The notes: generated by a model not told the origin, from the sequence alone. Counted from the stretch's first letter, positions 7,368-14,253 are shown. The stretch is 15,183 nucleotides of DNA from Moraxellaceae bacterium UBA2032 (GCA_002333125.1 DDBM01000231.1:563-15745); one strand, 5' to 3'. Translations and numbers: made by a program.

Positions 7368-7562
7368 GAGGTACTCCTACAGACGTAATGAAAGTCGCCT
7401 ATGCAACTTTTATAATTTACCGAAAGTTACACTAATTAAAAAAACAAAGAACGTCAATCGTTGTTTGGTAGTTTGTTATAATATGGCGTTATTTATCAAA
7501 GAAGACTTCTTGGGTCGAGATATTTCGATAAGTTTTCTACCCATACGCGATGTCAACCAAAC

Positions 7563-8738
7563 TCAATACTTCACAATACCTTGTTGCGCCGCCCATACAC
7601 TAATATCTTGTTTATTAAGCGCAGCCGCCATTAAATCAGGAAACAAATCAGGCGTACACGCAAAAGTAGGCGAGCCAAGCGCAGTAAATTCAGCCGCATT
7701 ACGCGCATCAAAACACGGTGCGCCATCATCTGCCAACGCTAACAAACTAATCATTTGTACACCACTGCCTAACAGTGTTGCGGTACGTTTAAGCAGTTCG
7801 GTATTGTTGCCACCTTCAAATAAATCGCTAATTAATATCACAATAGTATCTTCGGGGCGACGAATTAAACCTTGGCAATAACTTAGTGCTTTGTTGATGT
7901 CAGTGCCACCGCCTAACTGTGTACCAAATAACACATCAACAGGGTCATCGAGCATCGGTGTTAAATCAACCACGGCAGTATCAAACACTACTAATTGTGT
8001 GCTAACAGCTTTAATTGACGCTAATACCGCCGCAAATAAACTAGCATAAACTACCGAACTGGCCATTGAGCCGCTTTGGTCAACACACAAAATAATGTCT
8101 TTTAAGGACTGCCGCTGACGGGCATAACCAATCAAGTTTTGCGGAATAATAGTGTTATATTCGGGCAAATAATGCTGTAAATTGGCGCGAATGGTACGCC
8201 CCCAATCAATGTCTTGGGCGCGTTTGGGTCGTCTATTGCGGCTAGCTTTGTTTAAGCTGCCCGACACCGCTTGTTGCATACGTCCTGCCAAGCGTCGCTC
8301 CAATTCGTCCACGACTTTACGCACCACAATGCGCGCTGTTTCTTTGGTTTTGGCAGGCATTAAATGATTGAGGCTAATTAAGGTACTCACCAAATGTACA
8401 TCTGGCTCAACGGCTTGCAGCATTTCTGGTTCGAGCAACATTTGTTCTAGGTTAAGGCGTTGATAGGCATCTTTTTGTAATACCCGTACCACCGAAGACG
8501 GAAAGTACTGCCTAATATCGCCCAACCAACGGCTGACTTTAGGGGCAGAACTGCCCAAACCACCGCGCGTGCTTTTGGATTTGCTACGCCCCATGCCGTC
8601 TTCTTCACCTTCACCTTGATTGTATAAGGCGGCGAGGGCGGCATCCATACCCATATCGGTGGCGGATAATTCGGGCGTGAGGTTGGCGGTGTTGCCGAGT
8701 AATAATCGCCAACGGCGTTGTTGTTCGATTGTGTTCAT
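7563..8738 (-). CDS. yehP: VWA-domain protein, YehP-like, third gene of a MoxR/DUF5682/VWA operon
   Basis: A 391-residue cytoplasmic protein. Residues 1 to ~205 are a helical N-terminal region with an acidic Gly-rich linker (GEGEEDGMG, 42-50) and a basic patch (NRRPKRAQ, 168-175). The C-terminal half is a von Willebrand A domain with a complete metal-ion-dependent adhesion site: Asp220, Ser222 and Ser224 (VDQSGSM), Thr279 (GGGTD) and Asp305 (LISDLFEGG). The length is close to E. coli YehP (about 378). Its start codon overlaps the stop of the previous gene in ATGA, so it is translationally coupled. GGAGGA lies 8 bases before the ATG. By family knowledge, VWA proteins paired with MoxR AAA+ ATPases act as substrate or cofactor-binding adaptors; the target here is unknown. 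Confidence 0.88.
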   Translation of the reverse strand: MNTIEQQRRWRLLLGNTANLTPELSATDMGMDAALAALYNQGEGEEDGMGRSKSKSTRGGLGSSAPKVSRWLGDIRQYFPSSVVRVLQKDAYQRLNLEQMLLEPEMLQAVEPDVHLVSTLISLNHLMPAKTKETARIVVRKVVDELERRLAGRMQQAVSGSLNKASRNRRPKRAQDIDWGRTIRANLQHYLPEYNTIIPQNLIGYARQRQSLKDIILCVDQSGSMASSVVYASLFAAVLASIKAVSTQLVVFDTAVVDLTPMLDDPVDVLFGTQLGGGTDINKALSYCQGLIRRPEDTIVILISDLFEGGNNTELLKRTATLLGSGVQMISLLALADDGAPCFDARNAAEFTALGSPTFACTPDLFPDLMAAALNKQDISVWAAQQGIVKY

Positions 8739-11083
8739 CGTAAATTTCCTCCCTCACCCCAACCCTCTCCCTTAGGGAGAGGGAGCATTGTTCTCTCTCC
8801 CCGAGGGAGAGAGTTAGAGTGAGGGTTAATAGTTCCTAAAATCTGCGCTAATACAGGCAACACTAACTTCGCGCGGCTTTCATCAATAAGTTGCGCTTGT
8901 TTACTTAGTTGAGCTTGCCCACCCACTTTAGCGGCAATTTGTTGTTTTTCGGGCATACTAAAGCTGGCAATGGTGCGGCGTAATAAAGGCAACAGTTGCA
9001 CAAAATGTTCTTCTGATAACTCAACTAACCAGTTATCGACCAAGCTCCATAAATCTTCATGATGAATCAAACTTAAACCTTGCCCCGACAAAAATCCCGC
9101 AAACCAATGTGCGGCTTGTTCGGGGTTGTTGGCTTGCGACAAAGCCAGTGCAAAGCGTTCGGCAGCTTGCTCTTGGTTTAATAAGTCATGGTCTTGCGCC
9201 AACCTACAACACCAACCTGCCACCAAACCATGCAAACCGTTCATGTCGGTGAGCTTAATTAACACCTTATGCCATGATTCATTAAGATGTACGGCCTCTA
9301 AACGCTGTAGCACCCGTTCTATCACCTTTAATTCGTTTAAGCGTTGCTCGGCGGCTTCGTCATTTAAACTGCTACAGGCAGGCAACAAGCCAATACAAAT
9401 TCGGGTTACAAAGCTGTCGAGTACATGGCCAATGGCTTCGGTGTTGCTTTGACGCACGTCGCTATAACGCCATGTGTTGGCTAAAGGTTCTAAGGCGGCA
9501 ATTAAGTGGCTAATGTCGCTACTTTGTGCCGATAAATTCATAATCTGTGCAATAAGCGCAGGCATGGTTTGCGGAATATCGGCCAATAATACCGACTGCA
9601 TCAGTTGAGCAATGGCGGCAATGCGTTGCTCATTCACTAATTGATGTTGAATGTAATTGTTTGTGGCTTCGTGAATACTTTGACCCCAAATTGCCGTTTC
9701 GAGCAGTTTTAAACTTAGCTCAGGTTGCCATTGCAACGTCCAATTTTCTTTAAAGCTACCTCGACCACCACCGCCGCCAAATTGTCCCCATGCAATCCCT
9801 AATAAATTAAGACGATGCAAAAACTGACTCCGATTAAGGTCGATATCTTTACGCAAATCGAGTTCTAGGCTTTTAGCTTCGGCATCGGGTTTAAGGCGTA
9901 AGCTTTTGCATTGTTTGTTAAAGTCTTGCTGAATGGGCAGACTAGGCACATCGTCGGGGACTTCGCCTAGAACTTCACCCACCAACATCTTTTGAGCAAA
10001 TTGTGAGGGTAGCTCATTGCCATGATGCAATACGCTGACAATGGCTTCGTTTAAGTCGTCTAAGTCGGGTAATTCACGGCCACGCAACGCAGCTAACGAA
10101 GAAATTAAACGAGTGGCATCAATGAGTTGTGCGCTAGAGGCATCTAAACCTTGCAGACGTAATGCTTGGGCAAATTTGGCCAACCAACTTATGGTGATGC
10201 TTTGATGTTGTAAGCTTTGTTGTTGATAATGTGTCCATAAATGTTGATACCATGCAGGTGACTCAATGCCTGCGCCATAACCGCTACGCGCCAATAAACG
10301 GCTATGTGTCCACGGAATCCATGCCGCTTGGGTTTTGATTTTGTTAAGTGTTTTGAGTAAGGCGGTGTCGTCTTTTTTGGTTGTTTTAAGCTCAACAAGG
10401 GCAGGGGTATGCCATGCGCCACACACCACGGCAATGCTTTGATAGCCGTCTTTTTCGGCTTGACGCAAACATTGACGCATATACGCTTCACGGCAGGCTT
10501 CGCGTTGTTGGCGTGGACTGTCATTGTGCGGCACATCTTCTCTAATCGCGCTCATGGCTTCGTGAATCGCCGTAAACACCTCGCCTGCATGAGGGCGTTG
10601 CTCAACTAAATGTTCCCAAAAGCGTTCGCTATCATAATACCCTGCGGCTTGGGCGAGTAGGCCAATGGGATCGATGGCTTCGTTGTTGTTTTCTGTTTCG
10701 CTTACACCCTCACCCCAGCCCTCTCCCTCAGGTAGAGGGGGAGATACAGCTCGCCAGTTGTCAGCCAAATTATAGGCTTGTGGCAAGTCTATAAAACGTA
10801 AAGCAATATTTTGTTGTAAGCCATATTGAATCGCTTGCCACTCGGGTGAAAATTCAGCAAAAGGAAAAAACGCTGCACGGGGTTCTGGTTCACCAACTAC
10901 CGAGCCATACACCAATACCGCGACAGGTGGTTTCATGGTAGGATTAGCGGCAAAAGGCAAAATCGCTTCGGCTTCGAGTGGCCCTTCAAGCAAAATAATA
11001 TCGGGTTGTAGTTGTTGTAGCGCATTGAGCAAGCTGTGTGCCGAACCTGGCCCATGATGACGAATGCCAAAAAGATGAATCAT
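8735..11083 (-). CDS. yehM: DUF5682 family protein, YehM-like, second gene of the MoxR/VWA operon
   Basis: A 782-residue protein. It opens with HLFGIRHHGPGSAHSL (3-18) and DIILLEGP (28-35), the signature of DUF5682; a second conserved block is VVCGAWHTPAL (219-229). The GxxH-type motifs recall the ChaN/EreA/TraB hydrolase fold, an inference from pattern only. The remainder is helical and repeat-like. Compared with E. coli YehM (about 759 residues) it carries two repeat-derived insertions: PPLPEGEGWGEG at about 115-126, and about 25 residues near the C terminus encoded by the 75-bp palindromic element. The ATG at 11083 has a modest AAGAG ribosome site and lies 26 bases after the ATPase gene. 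It overlaps the VWA gene by four bases. It probably forms a complex with the AAA+ and VWA partners. Confidence 0.86.
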   Translation of the reverse strand: MIHLFGIRHHGPGSAHSLLNALQQLQPDIILLEGPLEAEAILPFAANPTMKPPVAVLVYGSVVGEPEPRAAFFPFAEFSPEWQAIQYGLQQNIALRFIDLPQAYNLADNWRAVSPPLPEGEGWGEGVSETENNNEAIDPIGLLAQAAGYYDSERFWEHLVEQRPHAGEVFTAIHEAMSAIREDVPHNDSPRQQREACREAYMRQCLRQAEKDGYQSIAVVCGAWHTPALVELKTTKKDDTALLKTLNKIKTQAAWIPWTHSRLLARSGYGAGIESPAWYQHLWTHYQQQSLQHQSITISWLAKFAQALRLQGLDASSAQLIDATRLISSLAALRGRELPDLDDLNEAIVSVLHHGNELPSQFAQKMLVGEVLGEVPDDVPSLPIQQDFNKQCKSLRLKPDAEAKSLELDLRKDIDLNRSQFLHRLNLLGIAWGQFGGGGGRGSFKENWTLQWQPELSLKLLETAIWGQSIHEATNNYIQHQLVNEQRIAAIAQLMQSVLLADIPQTMPALIAQIMNLSAQSSDISHLIAALEPLANTWRYSDVRQSNTEAIGHVLDSFVTRICIGLLPACSSLNDEAAEQRLNELKVIERVLQRLEAVHLNESWHKVLIKLTDMNGLHGLVAGWCCRLAQDHDLLNQEQAAERFALALSQANNPEQAAHWFAGFLSGQGLSLIHHEDLWSLVDNWLVELSEEHFVQLLPLLRRTIASFSMPEKQQIAAKVGGQAQLSKQAQLIDESRAKLVLPVLAQILGTINPHSNSLPRGERTMLPLPKGEGWGEGGNLR
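8751..8825. repeat. Complete 75-bp palindromic repeat (CCCTCACCCC/CTCTCCC family) inside the yehM-like gene
   Basis: The ends are imperfect inverted repeats of about 36 bases: CCCTCACCCCAACCCTCTCC on the left, and on the right a sequence whose complement starts CCCTCACTCTAACTCTCTCC. Each arm holds its own small hairpin (CTCTCCCTTAGGGAGAG and CTCTCCCCGAGGGAGAG). The length is a multiple of three, so the element reads through in frame as LPRGER..LPLPKGEGWGEG at the end of the protein. Its left edge supplies half of the GGAGGA ribosome site used by the next gene. It is a small non-coding mobile or REP-like repeat; no transposase is visible. Confidence 0.85.
10707..10744. repeat. Half-copy of the same palindromic repeat, in frame in the yehM-like gene
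   Basis: One arm only: CCCTCACCCCAGCCCTCTCC followed by a hairpin (CCTCT-C-CCT-CA-GG-T-AGAGG). It reads in frame on the minus strand as PPLPEGEGWGEG, next to a low-complexity SETENNNEA. It sits between two conserved blocks of the DUF5682 protein, which suggests a surface loop that tolerates insertion. Confidence 0.75.
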
Positions 11084-11109
11084 GCTATTTTCTCTTGATA
11101 GGAATATTT

Positions 11110-12189
11110 CTAATCCAACTCTTTACACGCTCTGTATAAGTCTTTCCAGCCATCACGCTCTTTCATCACGGTTTCTAAATATTCTTGCCACGGCACTCTA
11201 TCTTGAACTGGGTCTTTTAATACTGCACCTAACAATCCTGCGGCTAAATCATGGGCGGTTAATACCCCATCACCAAAATGCGAGGCCAATGCCCAACCAT
11301 TACTCATGACCGAAATCGCTTCGGCAGGACTTAATGAACCACTAGGAACTTTTAATTGAGCTTTGCGGTCTTCGGTTTGGCCTGTCCGTAATTCTCTAAA
11401 AATAGTGACTACACGGCGAATTTGTTCGAGGGCAGGTGGGGTATCGGGCAGTTCTAATACTTTACCCAAAGAAGCAACACGACTTTGAACAATGCTGATT
11501 TCTTCGTTCAAGCTATCGGGTACAGGCAAAATCACCGTGTTAAAACGGCGTTTAAGGGCAGAGGATAAATCGTTTACGCCTTTGTCGCGGTTGTTGGCGG
11601 TGGCAATGACGTTAAAGCCTTTAATGGCCTGAAAGTCCGCGCCCAATTCGGGTACGGGTAAGGTTTTTTCGGAGAGCATGGTAATTAAGGTATCTTGCAC
11701 ATCGGCAGGAATACGGGTTAATTCTTCAACACGGGCAATTTTGCCATCACGCATGGCGTTAAGCATCGGGCTTGGCACTAAAGCCTCAGTGCTTGGGCCT
11801 TTGGCCAATAACATGGCGTAGTTCCAACCATAACGCAACGACTCCTCGCTCGTACCTGCCGTGCCTTGAACCAATAAACTGCTATCACCACTAATGGCGG
11901 CGGCTAAATGCTCCGAGACCCACGACTTTGCCGTACCGGGTACACCCAATAATAATAAGGCGCGGTCGGTGGCAAGTGTGGCCACAGCTATTTCTGCTAA
12001 GCGTTTGTTGCCAATGTATTTGGCACTGATTTCAACCCCATTATCAAGTTTGCCACCCAATAAATAAGTGACAACGGCTTGAGGCGATAGCTTCCATTGT
12101 GGTGGTTTGGTGCGCGTGTCTTGGGCGGCTAAAGCCTCTAATTCATGTAAAAATTGATGTTCGGCACGTTGGCGCAATACATTGGTCAT
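11110..12189 (-). CDS. yehL: MoxR-type AAA+ ATPase, YehL-like, first gene of the operon
   Basis: A 359-residue ATPase, matching E. coli YehL (about 362). Walker A is GVPGTAKS at 82-89. The Walker B region is KIARVEELTRIP (150-161), in which the usual Asp-Glu is Glu155-Glu156; I recall this as a trait of the YehL branch rather than a defect. Sensor 1 is VIATANNRD (194-202), and the arginine finger region is ALKRRF (211-216). MoxR ATPases form hexamers that remodel or activate partner proteins together with a VWA protein. The ATG at 12189 has AAGGA about 10 bases upstream. It leads the operon; the DUF5682 gene starts 26 bases after its stop. All catalytic motifs seem intact, so it is likely active. 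Confidence 0.92.
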   Translation of the reverse strand: MTNVLRQRAEHQFLHELEALAAQDTRTKPPQWKLSPQAVVTYLLGGKLDNGVEISAKYIGNKRLAEIAVATLATDRALLLLGVPGTAKSWVSEHLAAAISGDSSLLVQGTAGTSEESLRYGWNYAMLLAKGPSTEALVPSPMLNAMRDGKIARVEELTRIPADVQDTLITMLSEKTLPVPELGADFQAIKGFNVIATANNRDKGVNDLSSALKRRFNTVILPVPDSLNEEISIVQSRVASLGKVLELPDTPPALEQIRRVVTIFRELRTGQTEDRKAQLKVPSGSLSPAEAISVMSNGWALASHFGDGVLTAHDLAAGLLGAVLKDPVQDRVPWQEYLETVMKERDGWKDLYRACKELD

Positions 12190-12228
12190 GGTGGGGCTTC
12201 CTTATTTTTGATGGCTGAATTATGGAGT

Positions 12229-12256
12229 GAGATAATGGCTTTGGCTAGTGTATCAA
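12229..12256 (-). promoter_or_regulatory. Candidate promoter for the yehL-yehM-yehP-like operon
   Basis: On the minus strand TTGATA (12256-12251), a 16-base spacer and TATCTC (12234-12229) lie 40-67 bases upstream of the ATPase start. The -10 match is poor. A small dyad CGACA-N5-TGTCG near 12266-12280 lies just upstream. The stretch 12190-12336 contains no convincing gene. Confidence 0.3.
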
Positions 12257-12336
12257 CAGGGTGTGGCGACAGTTTTTGTCGTTGTGTTGCACTCCAAACA
12301 AAAAGCACCCTACAAAAAAAGTTTGTCATACAGGAG

Positions 12337-12439
12337 CCTGTGTTCGTTGCACGTAACATGGGGTTCATGGTAGGGTTAAGTCAACAAGTCTTTGTTTTGG
12401 CAGATATTTAATCCCGTAATTCGCTACGCTACTTACGGG
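12337..12439 (-). repeat. Two-hairpin element, copy 1 (inverted orientation)
   Basis: Two 27-bp palindromic arms at 12337-12363 (CCTGTGTT..AACATGGGG) and 12413-12439 (CCCGTAATT..ACTTACGGG) enclose an AT-rich middle of 49 bases. Read on the minus strand, arm order, spacing and the inner motifs ATTAAAT and CCAT match copies at 13325-13426 and 14154-14245. The distal arm includes the stop codon of the neighbouring gene remnant, so the element forms the end of that remnant. No open frame crosses it with support. Confidence 0.75.
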
Positions 12440-13216
12440 CTACACTTGAGGTGGGTAGTATCATCTTTAGCTATACGTACAATGTCCCTGATTGTGTCAT
12501 CTGTATTGTAAGGTTCACTATAGCGTATAAGGTAGCCATAAGCAGCTACAGCGATAGCTGTTAATATACTCTCATCCAACACACCCTCAACAGCTAAGTC
12601 TCTTACTAAGTTATTTTTAGGGTCTTTAGAGAACTCGCCTTGAAATACTCTTGTAATAACAGGTGCAAAGTGTACTTAAGTACTTACTTAACTCAGCAAC
12701 CACATTTAAGTTACTTATAAAATCCTTTACTAAAACCAAAGGACTATTAGAGGCATCACCTTTCTTCTGTGTAAAGTAAGCCTTAATTAAGTTTCTCAAA
12801 TTAAAAGGTTGATTACGTTCTTCTTCACGTACAGCTTCAGTAACACCTTGAAGTACAATTACTTTACCGTCTGCTACTTCTTCAGCTACACCTCCTTCTG
12901 TACTTCGGGAAGACTCAGGTACTCTTTCACTGCTTGAAAGGGTTTTCCTGTTTCCGCCAAAGATTTCATCCCTTGTATCTTCTGTGGTATTTCGGGATGT
13001 TGTTCCTGTACTTCTTTCGGCATTGCTTGAAACATCCGTAGCATCTTCTGTTTGGTTAGTTCCAGTGCTTCTGCGTTGGTTTCGTTCATTAGACTGTTCC
13101 TGTGTAGTGTTACTCAAGGTTTTAAAAATATTTTGCAGTTCTGTCAATTGTTCTTTAGAAAATACGGTAGGTAGTTCGTTTTGCACACTAGCTTCGCCAA
13201 TAATAACAGACAACAT
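12433..13216 (-). pseudogene. Frameshifted remnant of an unidentified protein gene
   Basis: From ATG 13216 the frame reads MLSVIIGEASVQNELPTVF, then a long Ser/Thr/Asn/Glu/Arg-rich linker, and regains ordinary character at NLRNLIKAYFTQKKG and LVLVKDFISNLNVVAELSKY. It stops at 12626 in an atypical tail (CTCYYKSISRRVL). Skipping one base at 12676 opens a frame that continues sensibly as VHFAPVITRVFQGEFSKDPK, LVRDLAVEGVLDESILTAIA, AYGYLIRYSEPYNTDD, and ends in the repeat at 12433. So one base has been gained and the original gene is longer than any single open frame. I do not recognise the family; a phage- or plasmid-derived protein is a guess. Repeats at both ends (12337-12439 and 13229-13302) suggest that both termini are truncated. 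Confidence 0.65.
12886..13089 (-). CDS. Possible nested 67-residue protein in another frame of the gene remnant
   Basis: Within the low-complexity linker of the remnant, a second frame starts at ATG 13089 with AGGA eight bases upstream. It encodes a protein-like helical sequence: MNETNAEALELTKQKMLRMF, then QAMPKEVQEQHPEIPQKIQG and a Lys/Glu-rich tail. Its amino-acid make-up looks more like a folded protein than the overlapping Ser/Thr/Glu/Arg-rich frame does. It may be the true frame, reached through two compensating frameshifts, a nested gene, or chance. Not recognised. Confidence 0.25.
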   Translation of the reverse strand: MNETNAEALELTKQKMLRMFQAMPKEVQEQHPEIPQKIQGMKSLAETGKPFQAVKEYLSLPEVQKEV

Positions 13217-13228
13217 TTCTACAGTGCC

Positions 13229-13302
13229 GTAGGCTGGGTATTTTGCCCAGCTTATTGTTTTTAAATGATTTAATTTTTTGCTGGGCTAAAGCCACAGCCT
13301 AC
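13229..13302. repeat. 74-bp inverted-repeat element (GTAGGCTG family)
   Basis: The left end 13229-13251 (GTAGGCTGGGTATTTTGCCC..) and right end 13280-13302 (complement GTAGGCTGTGGCTTTAGCCC..) are 23-base imperfect inverted repeats around an AT-rich centre with T runs. Each end also folds on itself (GCTGGG/CCCAGC on the left, GGGCT/AGCCC-like on the right). No coding capacity. It abuts the 5' end of the gene remnant, 12 bases from its ATG. Confidence 0.75.
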
Positions 13303-13324
13303 ATCCATAAACCAAGTGCCATAA

Positions 13325-13426
13325 CCCGTATGTAGCATCGCAAAATACTGGATAAATTCTTTTTAAAACAATTATTTATCGTTTTAATACCCCCATAACC
13401 CGTGTTACGTTGCACTTCACAACGAG
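13325..13426 (+). repeat. Two-hairpin element, copy 2
   Basis: Arm 1 at 13325-13351 (CCCGTATGTAGCATCGCAAA..), AT-rich middle, and arm 2 from 13399 (CCCGTGTTACGTTGCAC..), followed by CTACAAA. It is in the same orientation as copy 3 and opposite to copy 1. Arm 2 is degenerate: its 3' half has lost the ACACGGG pairing. It lies 68 bases before the PIN toxin start. Confidence 0.75.
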
Positions 13427-13467
13427 CTACAAACTTAAAAATCGTTTTACACTTTTTTGTTGATAAG

Positions 13468-13487
13468 TGATAGTGCCTGTGCTATCA
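13468..13487. promoter_or_regulatory. Inverted repeat before the PIN toxin gene, possible autoregulatory operator
   Basis: TGATAG (13468-13473), eight bases, CTATCA (13482-13487), ending seven bases before the toxin ATG. Ribbon-helix-helix antitoxins bind such dyads near their promoters, so this is a plausible operator. Its closeness to the start may also explain why no clear ribosome site is seen. The A/T stretch 13430-13465 may hold the promoter. Confidence 0.4.
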
Positions 13488-13494
13488 ATATCAA

Positions 13495-13929
13495 ATGAAA
13501 AAAGCTGTGATTGATACCAATATTATTGTAAGTGCCATTCAAACAGGCGATAGCATCAGTCGGGATATATTACGTTTAGTGTTTTTGGGACACCTCACCC
13601 CTCTAATGTCTAATGCCTTATTTTTAGAGTACGAAGCCGTTACGCAACGCGCAGAGGTTATGCGCCGCTGTCATTTTAGTGCACCAGAAGCGGAGCAGTT
13701 TTTAGATGCCGTGTTTGCAAGCTCACAATGGGTAGAAATCTATTTAGCTTGGCGACCTAATCTTTTGGATGAAGGTGACAACTTTTTGATAGAACTGGCT
13801 GTTGCAGGAAATGCAGATTATTTAATTACTCATAATATGAGAGACTTAAGAAATGGTGAGTTGCTTTTTCCTCAGCTTTTGATTTGTAATCCTCAACAAT
13901 TTATGGTGCATTGGCGGAGTCAAATATGA
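13495..13929 (+). CDS. PIN-family toxin of a toxin-antitoxin pair
   Basis: A 144-residue PIN-domain protein of the 'putative toxin-antitoxin system toxin component, PIN family' group, a predicted metal-dependent ribonuclease. Acidic positions are present: Asp7 (VIDTNIIVSA), Glu45/Glu47 (FLEYEAV), Asp95 (LLDEGDNFLIELA), followed by ADYLITHNMRDL (107-118) with Asp117. The length is typical and the frame is unbroken. The ATG at 13495 lacks a clear ribosome site but directly starts the PIN motif. The stop overlaps the antitoxin ATG (ATGA, 13926-13929), so the two are coupled. The order toxin-then-antitoxin is the reverse of the pair at 5702-6356. Confidence 0.9.
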   Translation: MKKAVIDTNIIVSAIQTGDSISRDILRLVFLGHLTPLMSNALFLEYEAVTQRAEVMRRCHFSAPEAEQFLDAVFASSQWVEIYLAWRPNLLDEGDNFLIELAVAGNADYLITHNMRDLRNGELLFPQLLICNPQQFMVHWRSQI

Positions 13930-14150
13930 GTACATTAACAATTCGACTACCCGAAGAAAAACATGAACGTCTTAAAACACTGGCGGCTGCGCGTCATATA
14001 AGCGTTAATAAACTGATAGATGAGTTGGCCACTATTGCCTTGGTAGCGCATGATACCCAGTTGCGTTTTTTGACAAGGGCAAAACGAGGAAATCCTCAAG
14101 TAGGATTGGAGTTGTTAGACAAGTTGGCACAAAAAGAGCAGCAAACGTAG
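13926..14150 (+). CDS. Ribbon-helix-helix antitoxin, partner of the PIN toxin
   Basis: A 74-residue protein beginning STLTIRLPEEKHERLKTLAA and continuing ISVNKLIDELATIAL, a classic ribbon-helix-helix pattern: beta strand (TLTIRL), helix, turn, helix. The C-terminal third (GNPQVGLELLDKLAQKEQQT) would be the toxin-binding tail. A TTG at 13911 would add five residues. The ATG at 13926 is preferred because it overlaps the toxin stop in ATGA and has GGAG six bases upstream. It should neutralise the toxin and probably represses the operon with it. Confidence 0.88.
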   Translation: MSTLTIRLPEEKHERLKTLAAARHISVNKLIDELATIALVAHDTQLRFLTRAKRGNPQVGLELLDKLAQKEQQT

Positions 14151-14153
14151 TAA

Positions 14154-14245
14154 CCTGTATGCAGCGTAGCGAAATACTGGATTAAATGTATTAAAAACAA
14201 TTGCTTACTTCCATAAAACCCGTGTTACGTGCAACGAAACACGGG
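14154..14245 (+). repeat. Two-hairpin element, copy 3, with a near-perfect 27-base hairpin
   Basis: Arm 1 (14154-14180, CCTGTATGCAGCGTAGCGAA..) starts three bases after the antitoxin stop. Arm 2 is CCCGTGTT A CGT GCA ACG A AACACGGG (14219-14245), an almost perfect hairpin that could also terminate the toxin-antitoxin transcript or the convergent symporter transcript. It is the best preserved of the three copies and direct relative to copy 2. Confidence 0.8.
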
Positions 14246-14253
14246 CTACAAAT

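Noticed and set aside
7465..7881. 138-codon open frame on the plus strand
   Set aside because: It lies antisense to the well-supported VWA gene for most of its length, has Ser/Ala-rich shadow composition and no ribosome site.
12154..12411. 85-codon plus-strand frame between the ATPase gene and the repeat
   Set aside because: It begins inside the ATPase gene, crosses a repeat arm, and has no protein-like pattern or ribosome site. The minus-strand frame at 12186-12368 was rejected for the same reasons.
12337..14245. Integron cassette array with attC sites around the toxin-antitoxin pair
   Set aside because: The repeats have palindromic arms, but the RYYYAAC/GTTRRRY core sites of attC were not found and no integrase is in view; one copy is inverted, unlike a cassette array.
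12337..14245. CRISPR array
   Set aside because: The repeats are too long, too few and irregularly spaced, and no cas gene is present.
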